Assembly: GCA_029256185.1 (NCBI GenBank) | Contig: JAQSYI010000001.1 | Location: 248,001 to 312,000 of the forward strand | Direction: 5' to 3' | From: Paenibacillaceae bacterium | Lineage (GTDB): Bacteria; Bacillota; Bacilli; Paenibacillales; NBRC-103111 | DNA: 64,000 nucleotides | Shown: positions 16,474-27,300 of the stretch, one piece after another | How positions within the stretch are numbered: the first letter of the stretch is position 1 | Layout: each line of letters opens with the position of its first letter | Made by a program: the position numbers and the translations under genes | Notes under the pieces: model-generated | Databases searched by the model: none | Told to the model about the DNA's origin: nothing | The model's input: only the letters and a program-made list of their open reading frames with translations

Positions 16474-19400
16474 CTAGCTTTTGTAGATTTCCAGCTCCCT
16501 GATGCTGTTCCAGCCATTCACGGTATTGCCGTGTCCGTTGTAGCGGACATACCGGGCATCGATTCCGTCGAAGGCGAATATCTCTACCGCGGTTGTATTG
16601 CCCGCCGATTGGCCGTCGAATACCGTGGTCCAGTTTTCGCCGTCCGCCGATACCTCCAGTTGAAACTTGGATGCCCGGGCGTCACCGCTTTGGAAGGCAA
16701 TGCCTGCGCTGTCGATGCTGTAGATCTGTCCCAAATCCAGCTCCAGCCATTGTTCGCCCATGGCCGACCAGCGGGTAGTAAGGTCGCTGTCCACGGCAAA
16801 TTCAGGCAGATTGCCGTCATGGTCACTGGCGGTTACGGACACGGCAGGAATCCTGCCGCCCGGCTCAATGACCGGAGGAGGAAGCTTCTCCATCTCAAGC
16901 ACGGCAAAGGTGCCGAAGTGCTTGACCGTTCCGCTTACCGTCCCCGCCGCCGGGTCCAACTGGATATCGGTCAATTTCACCCACTTCGCCAGGCTGTCAT
17001 TGTACTCATAGAGGCCATAATCGTACAGCGCGGTGTCCAGCGAATTCCCGTAAACGTTGATTGTGACTGTTACCGGCTTATAGAAGCTGCCCGCCTTATC
17101 CTTTTGAACGTTGTACACGCTGCTGATAACCGTTCCATTCTCGACGGGAGGGACATAGGTTGCCTCGGATACGCTTATGGCAATGGTCCCTCCGAAGGTC
17201 TGAGGCGGGACATGCAGGCTCAGAGCCCCTTGTATAAAGCTGCCTCCCAGGCTTCCCTCGATGACGGAAGGATCGGCAGGCGGAAGCGGCGGAGCGGAGG
17301 CCCGGTTATTCAGTTGGGCATGGGTGAGCGTCTCCCACAGCATATGCAGGTTCGCCTGGGCAGCCATGCTGGTGGCAAACACATCCGGTGAAACCACTGT
17401 TCCCCAAGCTTCCGCGGCCCGGATATACGGGTTGATAAACGCCTTGGATACGGGCAGCTCCATTCCCAATCGATTGTGCAGATGATTGTACATGATTTCA
17501 TAAGTTGGGCTTATGTTCTGGGGATCGATGGTTCCGCCATGCAGCGTATTGGGAATTACATATCCCAGACGCAGGGCGGCATTGACCTCCATAAAGGCTT
17601 TCAGCCTGTCTTTGAAGAGGGTGTAGATATCAATGCCCTGATTCCAGGCAATCTCCGATATATTGGATACGGCTCCAATACTCAGTTCCACATGGCCCAG
17701 ATCCCTGGAGGTTTCCGCCGACAGGCCGTCTATATACACATCGGGATAATACCATTGCTGGTCCAGACCGTATTGCAGCAGCATGGTATTATCCTCGCCA
17801 TACACGCCAGGCTTCGGATTGTTCGGTACGAACACCCATGACTCCTCCCGGGAATACAGGCCGCTGTGCATCTGGTAGTACTCCTCATTCGTCGGGCGTA
17901 TTTGCCAATAGTCCGCAGGGATCGGCTTATCTCCGTCCTGTGACAGATACACATAACTGGGCAGATAGCTCAGGTATTGCAGCAGCCCTTGATGGAGCGC
18001 CGCTTTGTCCTCGTTGAACACTCCGATGGCGATCAGGGCGTTGCTTACGGACAACAGGCGGTTGCCATACGCCATCCGTTGGTTAAGCAGCGGCAGGAAG
18101 GCCCGGTTCAGCATGGCGGAGAAAGCATCGATTTCTTCCTGGGACCAGCCGGAATAAGTGGCCCGGATCAGCTCGGCAGCGGCGGGGAATTTGGAGCCCG
18201 CCCAGGCTGCTTGCAGGTACCAGTTGGCCCCGCCGTGGGATTCCAGCACATCGGCCCAGGCATTGAGGATCGTTACCGCATTGCGGGCATACACCTCTTC
18301 ACCGGTGAAGATCCACATGAGCGCCTGTGTATAGGCTGCGGCTGTATCCATGGACTCCGCATTGGCGCCCTGATCATTGGCCCCGCTGATTCCTGCCGAC
18401 GGCACCGCCACCGGACTGGGGGTGTAGGTTTTTGACGCATACTTGGACTTCTTCATCTTTTCAAAGCTGCTTGCCCACGGCTCCTCGCCCGCGTCAATCT
18501 TGCTCTTGATGAACATCAGCTCATCCACCGTGTTCAGCATGCCCTCATGCTTGAACGTGAAGTTGGCCAATGCCGCATCAAGCGCTGCTCTTGTATTCTC
18601 CGTCAACACAATGGAGGGATCGGAAGGGAGCATGCCCTGCCCGTAATATTCAGGCGCAGGGAGGTATGCAGAGTCCGGAAGATCCTCATTGGGCAGAAGC
18701 ACCGGCTTGGCAATGACTCCCTCAGCCGAATTGAGGTACCTCATCATATCCCGCACCAGCCCGTCGTCAACCCCGGGGGTCACCACCTGGGTATCACTGA
18801 TGAGAAGCAGACCGTTATCATTGTAATAAGCAGCCTTGCCCAGAGCATCGGCCAAGGCCAGGAGCGGGATGTACGTTGTTCCGCCAGCGGCAAGGGGGGA
18901 AGCCTCCAGTGCGACCGGGGTGCCGTTAAGCGTCAGCGTCCCGGCGGTTGCGTTCCAGGCAATGCCGTCTGCCAGCTTGTCAACGGCAAATTGAACCGGG
19001 ACGTACAGTTTGCCGTCTTGGAGCAACGGTTGAATGTCAGCATCATTGTCATTCAGCCTTGATTTCTTATGCTCGGCATAGATGACAGAGCTTCCCGCCA
19101 ATAAAGCCCATGTTCCCTGCAGCCGGCTTTCGACAGCCGCCGTCTGCATTTGGTCCAATATGGGACTGGTGTTGCCGGCAAGGTTCATCACGCCTGTTAA
19201 GATGCTTACATCATCGAACCATACTGCTCCTCTCCCGTTGGCAAACTTGATGTAGACGCGGATTCTGTCGGGAACGCGCTCCACATTGTTATAATCCAAT
19301 ATGGTCGGGGGCAGATCGAATGCAATGGCCTTTCTTGTCCATCCGCTCATGGGGGCATCGGGGATATTGAAGCTCTTCTGGTAATCCCTCAGCATGGTTT

Positions 19401-21105
19401 TTCCCGAATAAGGATATACGCTGATCGTCGCTCCGCCGTCTGCGGTGAACTTCTTGTAATCTCTCGTATAATAGCGGAAGGACAAGGTATAGGAGCGCGC
19501 CGCCTCGGCTTGGGCAAGAGGCATGCCGTCCACCACATTCTCATATACCGCTTTATAGCCGGTATCCTTGGAGCCTGTCGGGTTGAACAGCTTCAATGCT
19601 TGTTCCCCGGAAAAGGACATGGTGGGATCAAGATAGACGTTATGTCCAAGAGTGGTTGGGGTCCAAGCCGCGGATTCACCTTCCTCGAACCCGGCCTCAA
19701 TTACGGGTTGGCCGATATTTTGGCTGTCGTTGGCATACAGGGCTTTCATTGAAAAGTCATCCAGCCATACCGTTCCCTTGGCCCCGCTGAAGCGGATCAG
19801 CACCCGCAAGGAGTCCGGAACATATTCCTGCCCGCTGGTGTCCGTGATGGTCTGCGGCAGCGCGTACCGGATGGTTTGCTTGGTCCAATCTGCGACAGCG
19901 GCAGTGGGAATGGACAGGCTGGCGGTTCCCGAGAGCTGCTTGGTGCCCGAGTAGGGAAGCAAGGTAATGACAACCCCGGCAGACGAAACAATCTTGGCAT
20001 AATCCTGCGGCAGATACCAGAATTCCAGCTCATAGGTTTTTCCGCCGGTTATGGGGACATTGGGTCGCCTGTTGACCAGGTTATCCACGTCCACCTTGGA
20101 GGAGGTATCCTCCGTCCCGCTGCTGTTGTAGAGCTTCAGGGAGCGTTCGCCGGAACGTTTCACAGTGGAATCGTAATCGGCTTCCATGCCTGCTTCCTTT
20201 TCCGTCCAGCTAATGATATCACTGCTTTCAAATCCTGCTTGGAAAACATCCCCGCCCGCTCCACCCTGAGGTGGAGTTCCCGTGGGACTGGCCGTCGGGG
20301 CCGGTGTCGGAGTTGCGCTTGGCGCAGCCGTTGGGGTTGGTGTCGGCGTCGGTGCGGCAGTAGGTGTTGCACTCGGCGACGGCTCAGCAGATGAAGTCGC
20401 TGTAGGCGTTGGCGTCGGTGTAGTAGTCGGAGTTGCCGTCGGTGTCACAGTTGGACTCGGTGAAGGCGATTGGCCTTCTTCATAGATTTGAAAATCATCG
20501 AAATAGACCTCCCCCGTTGCACCCGAAAGCCGCATCAGAATGCGCAGACGATTGGCCTCGCGGGTATTTCCGCTATAATCCTGGAAAGCTCCTGTCAGGT
20601 CTATGGTCAAGGTCTTCTTGACCCATCCGCTGTTTCCTCCCGCAGGCACGGGAATACCGAAGAACACCTGTTTTTGGAGAGCGGTGGCATTGTAATAGGG
20701 CTGCAGGGTGATACTGGCTGAGCCGGATGTGCCCACCTTCTGGTAATTGGTGGTATTGTACCAGAATTCCACCGTATACTTCTTGCCGGCAATCACTTCA
20801 ATATCCGGCGCTGTAACCGGTGCGGTGGTCTTGGTATTGTTCACATCCACCTTGTTCGTTGCCACTGTATCGGCCAGGTTGGTAAGCTTCATCGCCCTTA
20901 GGCCGGAATGGGCAACCGCCGTATCCGGTCCCCATGTATACCCGCCCAGAGTGGTGCCGTACCAGATTCGGGCTTCCTCCGCCTCGAAGCCGATGGAAAC
21001 CGGGGTGAATTCTTCTTCGGCATGGGCCACGCCTGCCCCGCCATAAATGCTCGCAGCCTGAAAAAACAGAATAAATACCACAAACAGATGCAGTGCTCTT
21101 TTCAT
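16474..21105 (-). CDS. secreted multidomain alginate-lyase-like enzyme with three carbohydrate-binding modules
   Basis: A 1543-residue secreted protein; the ATG at 21105 follows AAAGGAGG by nine bases (a TTG one codon upstream is possible). Order: signal peptide (1-29); three repeats of a CBM4/9-like jelly roll (about 36-205, 285-450, 460-640), each opening GFE and closing with a WLDDF/YFDDF-type strand; a Thr/Pro-rich linker after the first; a copper-amine-oxidase-N-like module (about 660-790); an Alginate_lyase-type (alpha/alpha) domain (about 880-1260; NWYLQAAWAGSKFP, YGEDNTMLLQYG, SRDLGHVELSIGAV); a beta-sandwich (1290-1400); and a C-terminal F5/8-type discoidin domain. It would cleave an acidic polysaccharide outside the cell. 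The uronate specificity is not proven. Confidence 0.82.
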   Translation of the reverse strand: MKRALHLFVVFILFFQAASIYGGAGVAHAEEEFTPVSIGFEAEEARIWYGTTLGGYTWGPDTAVAHSGLRAMKLTNLADTVATNKVDVNNTKTTAPVTAPDIEVIAGKKYTVEFWYNTTNYQKVGTSGSASITLQPYYNATALQKQVFFGIPVPAGGNSGWVKKTLTIDLTGAFQDYSGNTREANRLRILMRLSGATGEVYFDDFQIYEEGQSPSPSPTVTPTATPTTTPTPTPTATSSAEPSPSATPTAAPTPTPTPTAAPSATPTPAPTASPTGTPPQGGAGGDVFQAGFESSDIISWTEKEAGMEADYDSTVKRSGERSLKLYNSSGTEDTSSKVDVDNLVNRRPNVPITGGKTYELEFWYLPQDYAKIVSSAGVVITLLPYSGTKQLSGTASLSIPTAAVADWTKQTIRYALPQTITDTSGQEYVPDSLRVLIRFSGAKGTVWLDDFSMKALYANDSQNIGQPVIEAGFEEGESAAWTPTTLGHNVYLDPTMSFSGEQALKLFNPTGSKDTGYKAVYENVVDGMPLAQAEAARSYTLSFRYYTRDYKKFTADGGATISVYPYSGKTMLRDYQKSFNIPDAPMSGWTRKAIAFDLPPTILDYNNVERVPDRIRVYIKFANGRGAVWFDDVSILTGVMNLAGNTSPILDQMQTAAVESRLQGTWALLAGSSVIYAEHKKSRLNDNDADIQPLLQDGKLYVPVQFAVDKLADGIAWNATAGTLTLNGTPVALEASPLAAGGTTYIPLLALADALGKAAYYNDNGLLLISDTQVVTPGVDDGLVRDMMRYLNSAEGVIAKPVLLPNEDLPDSAYLPAPEYYGQGMLPSDPSIVLTENTRAALDAALANFTFKHEGMLNTVDELMFIKSKIDAGEEPWASSFEKMKKSKYASKTYTPSPVAVPSAGISGANDQGANAESMDTAAAYTQALMWIFTGEEVYARNAVTILNAWADVLESHGGANWYLQAAWAGSKFPAAAELIRATYSGWSQEEIDAFSAMLNRAFLPLLNQRMAYGNRLLSVSNALIAIGVFNEDKAALHQGLLQYLSYLPSYVYLSQDGDKPIPADYWQIRPTNEEYYQMHSGLYSREESWVFVPNNPKPGVYGEDNTMLLQYGLDQQWYYPDVYIDGLSAETSRDLGHVELSIGAVSNISEIAWNQGIDIYTLFKDRLKAFMEVNAALRLGYVIPNTLHGGTIDPQNISPTYEIMYNHLHNRLGMELPVSKAFINPYIRAAEAWGTVVSPDVFATSMAAQANLHMLWETLTHAQLNNRASAPPLPPADPSVIEGSLGGSFIQGALSLHVPPQTFGGTIAISVSEATYVPPVENGTVISSVYNVQKDKAGSFYKPVTVTINVYGNSLDTALYDYGLYEYNDSLAKWVKLTDIQLDPAAGTVSGTVKHFGTFAVLEMEKLPPPVIEPGGRIPAVSVTASDHDGNLPEFAVDSDLTTRWSAMGEQWLELDLGQIYSIDSAGIAFQSGDARASKFQLEVSADGENWTTVFDGQSAGNTTAVEIFAFDGIDARYVRYNGHGNTVNGWNSIRELEIYKS

Positions 21106-21122
21106 CAACGTGAGCCTCCTTT

Positions 21123-24100
21123 TCAATAGTGGTCTATTATTTCTTCTTCACGTATTTCCACACCCGCAACCCCGAATGGAACGAAATAGTAGCTTTCCTG
21201 CCAGTTGTTATAATCCTCAAAGTTGAAGGGGGAGATAAAGGGGTTGTCGGGTATCGTGTCCATATGATGGGGTCCCAGCAGATTGTGCAGAGATCCCGCC
21301 AGCTTCAGTACAACACGGTTTACGCCCTCGACTAGAAGGGAGGTAATATCCAGTCTGTACGGCTGATGCCATATTTCACCGGCCTTATTGCCGTTGATCT
21401 CCACCTCCGCCAGAACGGCATCCAATTGTCCTAACTGGAGATAGTAACGCTTTCCCGCAACCGGGCTAAGGGTGAACTTATTGCTGATTGCAGCATTGCC
21501 GGCATAGAAGGGATACCCTTCCCGGGTCAGGTCTTTTATAAAGACCGGATTCTCCCGGGGTGTAATGACAAACCGCCTGTGCTCCTCCGGACGGATGATA
21601 AAATCACCAATTACATATACCGCTTCCGCGACGTTTTCCCCCAGCCATTCCCCCTTCAGCTCAAGTACATTCTCCCCGTCTTGCACCAGCCCGCCGATGG
21701 GCAGCTTGCGGAATGCGGGGTCCTTCCACCATTCTCCCTCGATCGCCTTGATTTCCTTGCCGTTCAGGCTGACCCGGTATTGCTCCGGATCTTCCATGAT
21801 CACAAATCCGCCCTCACCGTTCCAGCCTTCGGCCGTGAAGGTGTATGCAAGCGAATAAGGCTTCCCGGCGGCCTGCAGCTGCTGCTTGACCTTCAGGCAG
21901 TAATCGGCAGGGGTGTACGGGCTTCCGTCCGCTGAACAGGAGATCATATCCAGGGTAAGAGCGTTTAGCTCCAGCAAATCAAGCTCCCAATCACCGCTGA
22001 CCGGAATGATACTTCCCGGCTTGGCTGCTGCTGCGTATGTCTTTACCACCCCCCTTTTTGCCGCACCCCCTTCTGCGCCCGTCTTTCCCGCATCTGCTCT
22101 TGTTGCATCTGCCCTTGCCGCACCTGTTTCCATACCCGCGCCCGCTTCCTGCATACCGCACCCCTCAGCCGGTATGGCCGCAAGCTGCAGCAGCATGGAC
22201 GCCCCGGGGGCAAAACGGTAAGCAAATTCAGTACGGGTATCACACGCTTGACTGTCCAGAGGCCTAACCTGACCATTATCCAGGTCCCAATACCGCATTT
22301 GCCATAAGCCGTCCAGACTCACAGTTACCGCATAGCCGTTGTCAACATCCCGGTTTGCCAAAAAGCAAATCAACTTATCCCCGTCCGCCCGGAGATGATA
22401 CAGCACCGAACCCGCCGGCTCTCCGTTCTCCAGCCTGATCCTGACCCGGGCAGGGAGCACGCCCCCATCCAGTGTTTCAGCCAGCCGGTAGGACGGGATC
22501 ACCTTCGCTACCGACAGCGCTTCCTCTATACGCTGTGGGGAAGGCGATCCATCAACCAGCCGGGGCAGAGCATCCAACACCAGCAGCAGGCCTCCGGACC
22601 CGATGAAGTCTTGCAGCAGGCGCAGAGTAGACCCGCGCAAAGTAACAACCTTGGGAACAATCACCAGCTTGTAGCCCGCTCTGCCAATGTGCAGTACACC
22701 GTCTTTCGCTTGACCATATTGGGCCAATATCTCTTCACTGGCCAGCTCATAGTCATAATGCTTCTCAAGCAAGGTTTCCTGGCATTCCATCACCACCTTG
22801 GTAATCTTGTCGCTCAAAGCATGCTCAAGCGGGGAATAGCAGGCGCTTCTGCTTTCCACCGGATCGATGACCACCACATCCACTATTCGGGTGCCCTGGC
22901 TCAAGGCATAGCATAATCTGGCCTGATAATCGGCGATAGTCCTGTTATATTCCCACCAGGGCTGCTGCCAGGACAGGACGGGAGGATGATCCCGCTTCCG
23001 CAGCCCTCTCAGGGAATAAAGGGACAGATGCATGGTCAGACTGTTGGCCCCGTTGACCGCCAGCCAATCCGTCACCGCCTTCTGATCTTCAAAGGTAAGG
23101 TTCTGTCCCGCTCCCCCGAACACCTCGCATATGGTCCGCTCCTTGCCCAATTGGCTGGCTACACTCTGCATCCGCCGGTTGACCATGAGTCCCCGGGCCT
23201 TCAGCCCAAGATGATCGGTGGCCGGAGTATGCATATAGGCATAATGCAGCATCACATCCAGATTGATGGATTCGTCCGCCATCAGATGTCCGGTGCTCTG
23301 AAGCTTGTTCCCGCTGCACCAGTCATAGATGACCTTGGTGTAATGCTCCGCGAACAGCTTGCTGACCAGCCTGTAATAGTCATGACGTACCTTCACGTAA
23401 CCTTCCAGGGGAAAGTAGAGATGGGGAAGGAATTCCAGCAGGGAGTAGCCGTATGCCCCGCTGAACAGTTCCGGCAAGTCCCCGGTCCACGGCAGCGCAT
23501 TCTTTTTGTTGCGGAACACATCCCATACCACTGTAATATCATCGGTAAAAATCCCCGGTATAGTGCTTCCGAACTCCGGCGCGCATTCCTTGCGGTAAAG
23601 CTCATGGGTGGACTGAATAAACGCTTGTGTGGCGTCCTTGTTCAGCAGATTCACATAGCTGGCCCCCCGGAACCGCTCATTGCACAGAGGGGCGGTCCAA
23701 CGGTAAAAGTACAGATCCACTGCATCACCGGAATGGTCTCCGGCCTCATTGGGCTCGATGTCCTCGAAGGTGCCCAACTTGTAATCAATACTGGTGTCCC
23801 GGTAAGACCGGGCCCATCTGCCATAGATCTTCTTGGCGCGGCAGACCCGCAGCAGCTGGACATCTTCCCGGTGATGGGGAATTTCGTTGAACGCCAGATA
23901 AAGATGGGTTTCCCGGAATGCCTCATCCAGCGCCGGGATCTTGCAGCCGCGCGATCCGCTGGGCCAGCCGTCCTCGTCGTACAGCCAGGCATACATCCCC
24001 TTGTTTCTTGCCGATTCCACCGCCTGCTTGACGGCATCCATCCATTCCTCTGAGAGATATTCCGTCTTCAGGCCCGCGCGGGCATGCATAAAAAAACCGC

Positions 24101-24227
24101 CCCAGCCCGTCTGCTCCATCTGATCAATCTGCCGCTTTAACTCCTCCGGTGCAAGCCGGTCGTTCCAGGACCAGAAGGCGGTCGGACGAAAGGAGTGAGG
24201 CGGTGCAAAAAAAAGCCGGTTGTCCAT
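21123..24227 (-). CDS. GH106-like glycoside hydrolase (rhamnosidase-related)
   Basis: A 1034-residue protein without a signal peptide. The N-terminal barrel part (APPHSFRPTAFWSWND, QTGWGGFFMHARAG, EYLSEEWMDAV, YAWLYDEDGWPSG) matches large hydrolases related to GH106 alpha-L-rhamnosidases and their GH2-like sugar-binding relatives. The C-terminal third is two galactose-binding-like beta-sandwiches (VSLNGKEIKAIEG, VEINGKAGEIWHQPY-like strands). An unusual Ala/Gly/Thr-rich insert of about 40 residues sits near residues 680-730. An AGGAGGTTT site supports the ATG. Its stop is 17 bp before the lyase start, and the lyase ribosome-binding site begins directly after the stop, so the two are co-transcribed. 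Confidence 0.72.
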   Translation of the reverse strand: MDNRLFFAPPHSFRPTAFWSWNDRLAPEELKRQIDQMEQTGWGGFFMHARAGLKTEYLSEEWMDAVKQAVESARNKGMYAWLYDEDGWPSGSRGCKIPALDEAFRETHLYLAFNEIPHHREDVQLLRVCRAKKIYGRWARSYRDTSIDYKLGTFEDIEPNEAGDHSGDAVDLYFYRWTAPLCNERFRGASYVNLLNKDATQAFIQSTHELYRKECAPEFGSTIPGIFTDDITVVWDVFRNKKNALPWTGDLPELFSGAYGYSLLEFLPHLYFPLEGYVKVRHDYYRLVSKLFAEHYTKVIYDWCSGNKLQSTGHLMADESINLDVMLHYAYMHTPATDHLGLKARGLMVNRRMQSVASQLGKERTICEVFGGAGQNLTFEDQKAVTDWLAVNGANSLTMHLSLYSLRGLRKRDHPPVLSWQQPWWEYNRTIADYQARLCYALSQGTRIVDVVVIDPVESRSACYSPLEHALSDKITKVVMECQETLLEKHYDYELASEEILAQYGQAKDGVLHIGRAGYKLVIVPKVVTLRGSTLRLLQDFIGSGGLLLVLDALPRLVDGSPSPQRIEEALSVAKVIPSYRLAETLDGGVLPARVRIRLENGEPAGSVLYHLRADGDKLICFLANRDVDNGYAVTVSLDGLWQMRYWDLDNGQVRPLDSQACDTRTEFAYRFAPGASMLLQLAAIPAEGCGMQEAGAGMETGAARADATRADAGKTGAEGGAAKRGVVKTYAAAAKPGSIIPVSGDWELDLLELNALTLDMISCSADGSPYTPADYCLKVKQQLQAAGKPYSLAYTFTAEGWNGEGGFVIMEDPEQYRVSLNGKEIKAIEGEWWKDPAFRKLPIGGLVQDGENVLELKGEWLGENVAEAVYVIGDFIIRPEEHRRFVITPRENPVFIKDLTREGYPFYAGNAAISNKFTLSPVAGKRYYLQLGQLDAVLAEVEINGNKAGEIWHQPYRLDITSLLVEGVNRVVLKLAGSLHNLLGPHHMDTIPDNPFISPFNFEDYNNWQESYYFVPFGVAGVEIREEEIIDHY

Positions 24228-24257
24228 AGTAAACCTCCTGAGAGCTTGGCTGTAAGC

Positions 24258-24304
24258 AAAGCTGGCTGCGTAAGCTAAGGCGTGTCTTCAAACGAGCCAG
24301 CTTT
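24258..24304 (-). other. hairpin between SLH-protein gene and GH106-like gene
   Basis: AAAGCTGGCT (24258-24267) pairs exactly with AGCCAGCTTT (24295-24304) in the 93-bp gap. The sequence around it, GCTGGCTGCGTAAGC, resembles part of the 44-bp repeat at 63636-63740. Confidence 0.5.
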
Positions 24305-24320
24305 AGCCTTCATTGCACTT

Positions 24321-27300
24321 TTACGGGATGACCTTCAATAAAGGCTTGTTCGCAGCCGCTTCCCGGCTGTTGAACGCCAGCCAAATATTTTCCTTGCCGG
24401 TACATTCCAGCATAAACGATACTATGCTTTGACCGCTGGCTATTTGGCTTGAGACATAGTCCGTAACATTGAATTGCACCCATTGATTGGCGCTGTCCAC
24501 CTGGGCATACCCCAATATGCCAACGGATTCTACTGGAGCATTGCCCCAATTGACACCCGACTCCTCCCAACCCGAGCCTGTTCCAAACACATAGACATTT
24601 ACGGCCGGATTCGGTTTATAGATGTTGTAAACCATCAATGTGACGCTGGAAGCTGATGTGATTCCCGCCGTATCGAACTGGAGAATGAACTTTCTGGAAT
24701 TGGAAGCATTCGTGTCATCCTTAATCTCCAAGGTTTGTGCCGTACCGTAGTTGCTGCCCGAATTGCCGCCTCCTCTCAAAGTTGCATCCGCAGAGGCTGT
24801 AAGGTTGACCGGATCAACAGACTGAGACGGAGTCTGTACCGCTTGCCCGTTGACTACCGTATTCTGAACCCAGAAGGAAGCAGGACCCGACTCCGTTACA
24901 AGCACCAGCATGCCTACATGATCCATTGGCAGGGCGCCAGTCCTGAAGGAGAATTGATTGGCGATCTGAACCTCCGCTCCCTGCACCGGAGAAACAGGAG
25001 TTGCCCACACGCTGTAGGTTTTATGGATCAAATCAGCCTCCAGTCTGAAATGATAGGAGCCATTCGCCCTGACCTGCAGGCTGCTCTTGACATAAGCCGT
25101 ACCATTCCTTACATTGATTGTTCCTCCGGTAAATTGGATCAGCATGCTTAGATCCACATAATCATCGGCTGCTCCCGCCGAATCCGTATATCCAAGCACA
25201 CCGTTAAAATTATTGTCGACCAAATTGTTAAAGGTCAGATCGAATGCCGTGCTGAAGAGGCCCGTATAGGTTCCACCCAGACTGCGGTAGGACTCTTGAG
25301 AAAAGGGCGTATTCGTTATTTTTGCCGATTCCCATGAATTTGCCGGAGCCTCCACAGGATCAGGCAGCTCTACCGAAGGCTTCTCGGCGATGGTGGTTGG
25401 CGTTGCCGACCGCTTCAACACTTTGAACCAAATATCCTTATCGTACCAATATCCCTTCGGCCCTACCCGTTCGTATTCATGATCATCATGGGCCGCACCG
25501 TTGGCATAGCCATGGTAGCCTTGCTCTACCTTGAAGATGAAATCTCCCATACCCACATTCATCAAGCTCTCCAGTTGCTGCTCTTCCGGACCGTTGCCCC
25601 ATATGCCGAGCAATTCCAGATTCAACCGGGCTGGAAGCATCACCATAACGCTGTCATAGCAGTAAGCCGCATCACTTCTTGGGCCTGCTGCGTCACCCGC
25701 ATCGAATTCTGTCATCATACCCTGTTGGCCCAGATAGGGGGAGGATGCGCCTGAAATGATGTAGGCCAGACCATTTGCACCTGTATTGGAGCTTACTGCA
25801 CCGAAGGTGTATAGGGTGAGCTTATGGAAAATACCGAAGCTGTCCGACAGTGGGGTTTCCTGGTAGGTGAAGGCCGTCCTCACTCCAACCCCGTGACCGC
25901 CCTGCAGATCAGTGCCGCCGTTCTCCATTAATTCCTTCCCGGCCTTGGCCCAGTTTTCTTTGACATTGGTAAATCCGTAATCTGTGAATTGCTGCATATA
26001 ATCATCGTAATTGAATGTGAGGAATATCGTATTCAATTGCTCCGCTCCGAAGTACAGGCTTGCAGCGATAATTGCAGTTGCATAGGGATTCCGGTGATTG
26101 GGATTCCAGGTTTTTTCGAAATTACCCAACTGATCCAGCCCCGTAAGGAAGAAGTTCTCATCGTCAAAGCACCAATTTCCGGCTATAGCCAGTGTCTTCA
26201 TCAAGAGGTCCACCTTGCTCTTCTCCACCTCTGTCAACGCATCCCAAATAACGGGGGTGTGTTTGGCCAAGAGGAAGGCTTGGGCGATGACTCCATGCGA
26301 CCATAATAGGCCTCCGTTGGCATTCGGCTCCTTGCCGCCGCTGATCAGATTGCGGATATGCCCCAGGGCTTTATCCTTAGCAAGCACACCATCGGTCGAG
26401 GCCGTACTCTCGTTCAGATGAGCTGCCAGTGTCAAATAATAGAACGCATTGGAACTGGTGCACTCCAGATTGTTCCACCCGGAGTTGTTCCCATTATTAA
26501 AGAATACAAGCGGCTGGCTAACGGCTTGATCCAGAAGTGCTTGTGTCAATACCGGTTGCGCCAGTGTCGTCAGGTTAATCTGATTGCTCATCACCTCCAC
26601 ATCCTTCCACCCAATAATCCGTTCCAAATTATCAACCGCCGCTACATATATATGCTGTCCGGCTGCTGCACCGATGTCCTTATTCAGTGCCAACGGCGTT
26701 GTATATGAGGCTGCGGGGTCATGCAAGGCAGGGGGAGTAAGCCCGGGAGAGCCGATGCGGTATCTGAGCTGGCCTGACGGCATAGCTATGGCTTTGGCAG
26801 TGCCAATATAAGAGCCAGGCGCCAACTCCAAGCCGGACAGTATCGGAGCCGCTGACGGACTGGGCGAAGGCTCTGCTGTCGGAGCCACTGACGGACTAGG
26901 CGAAGGCTGTACCGTCGGAGCCGCAGACGGACTGGGCGAAGGCTCTGTCGTTGGAGCCGCTGACGGACTAGGCGAGGGCTGTGTCGTCGGTGCAACTGAC
27001 GGGCTGGGCGAAGGTTCAGCCATCGGAGCCGTGGGCTCGGGAGTCGATTGTGAAGCAGTTGATGGTGTCGAAGCAGGAGTTGGAGTTATTGAAGGGGTGG
27101 GTGAAGGAGCTGCAGCATTGGCTCCATAAGTGCTTTTCTCCGGCTTCATCTCCAATTGAACCTGATCCGAATGAATAAGCGCCTCCACAATCTTTCCTTT
27201 CCCCGTTACAATAGCAGGCGCGTCCGCTATCAGGTGATGTACGACAGTATTTTCATTTAGATTTAGTGAGGCGCCCTTGCCTTCAATCTGCAGAGTAGCA

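Noticed and set aside
22986..24053. 355-residue plus-strand frame
   Set aside because: It is antisense to the GH106-like gene and lacks any recognisable motif or ribosome-binding site.
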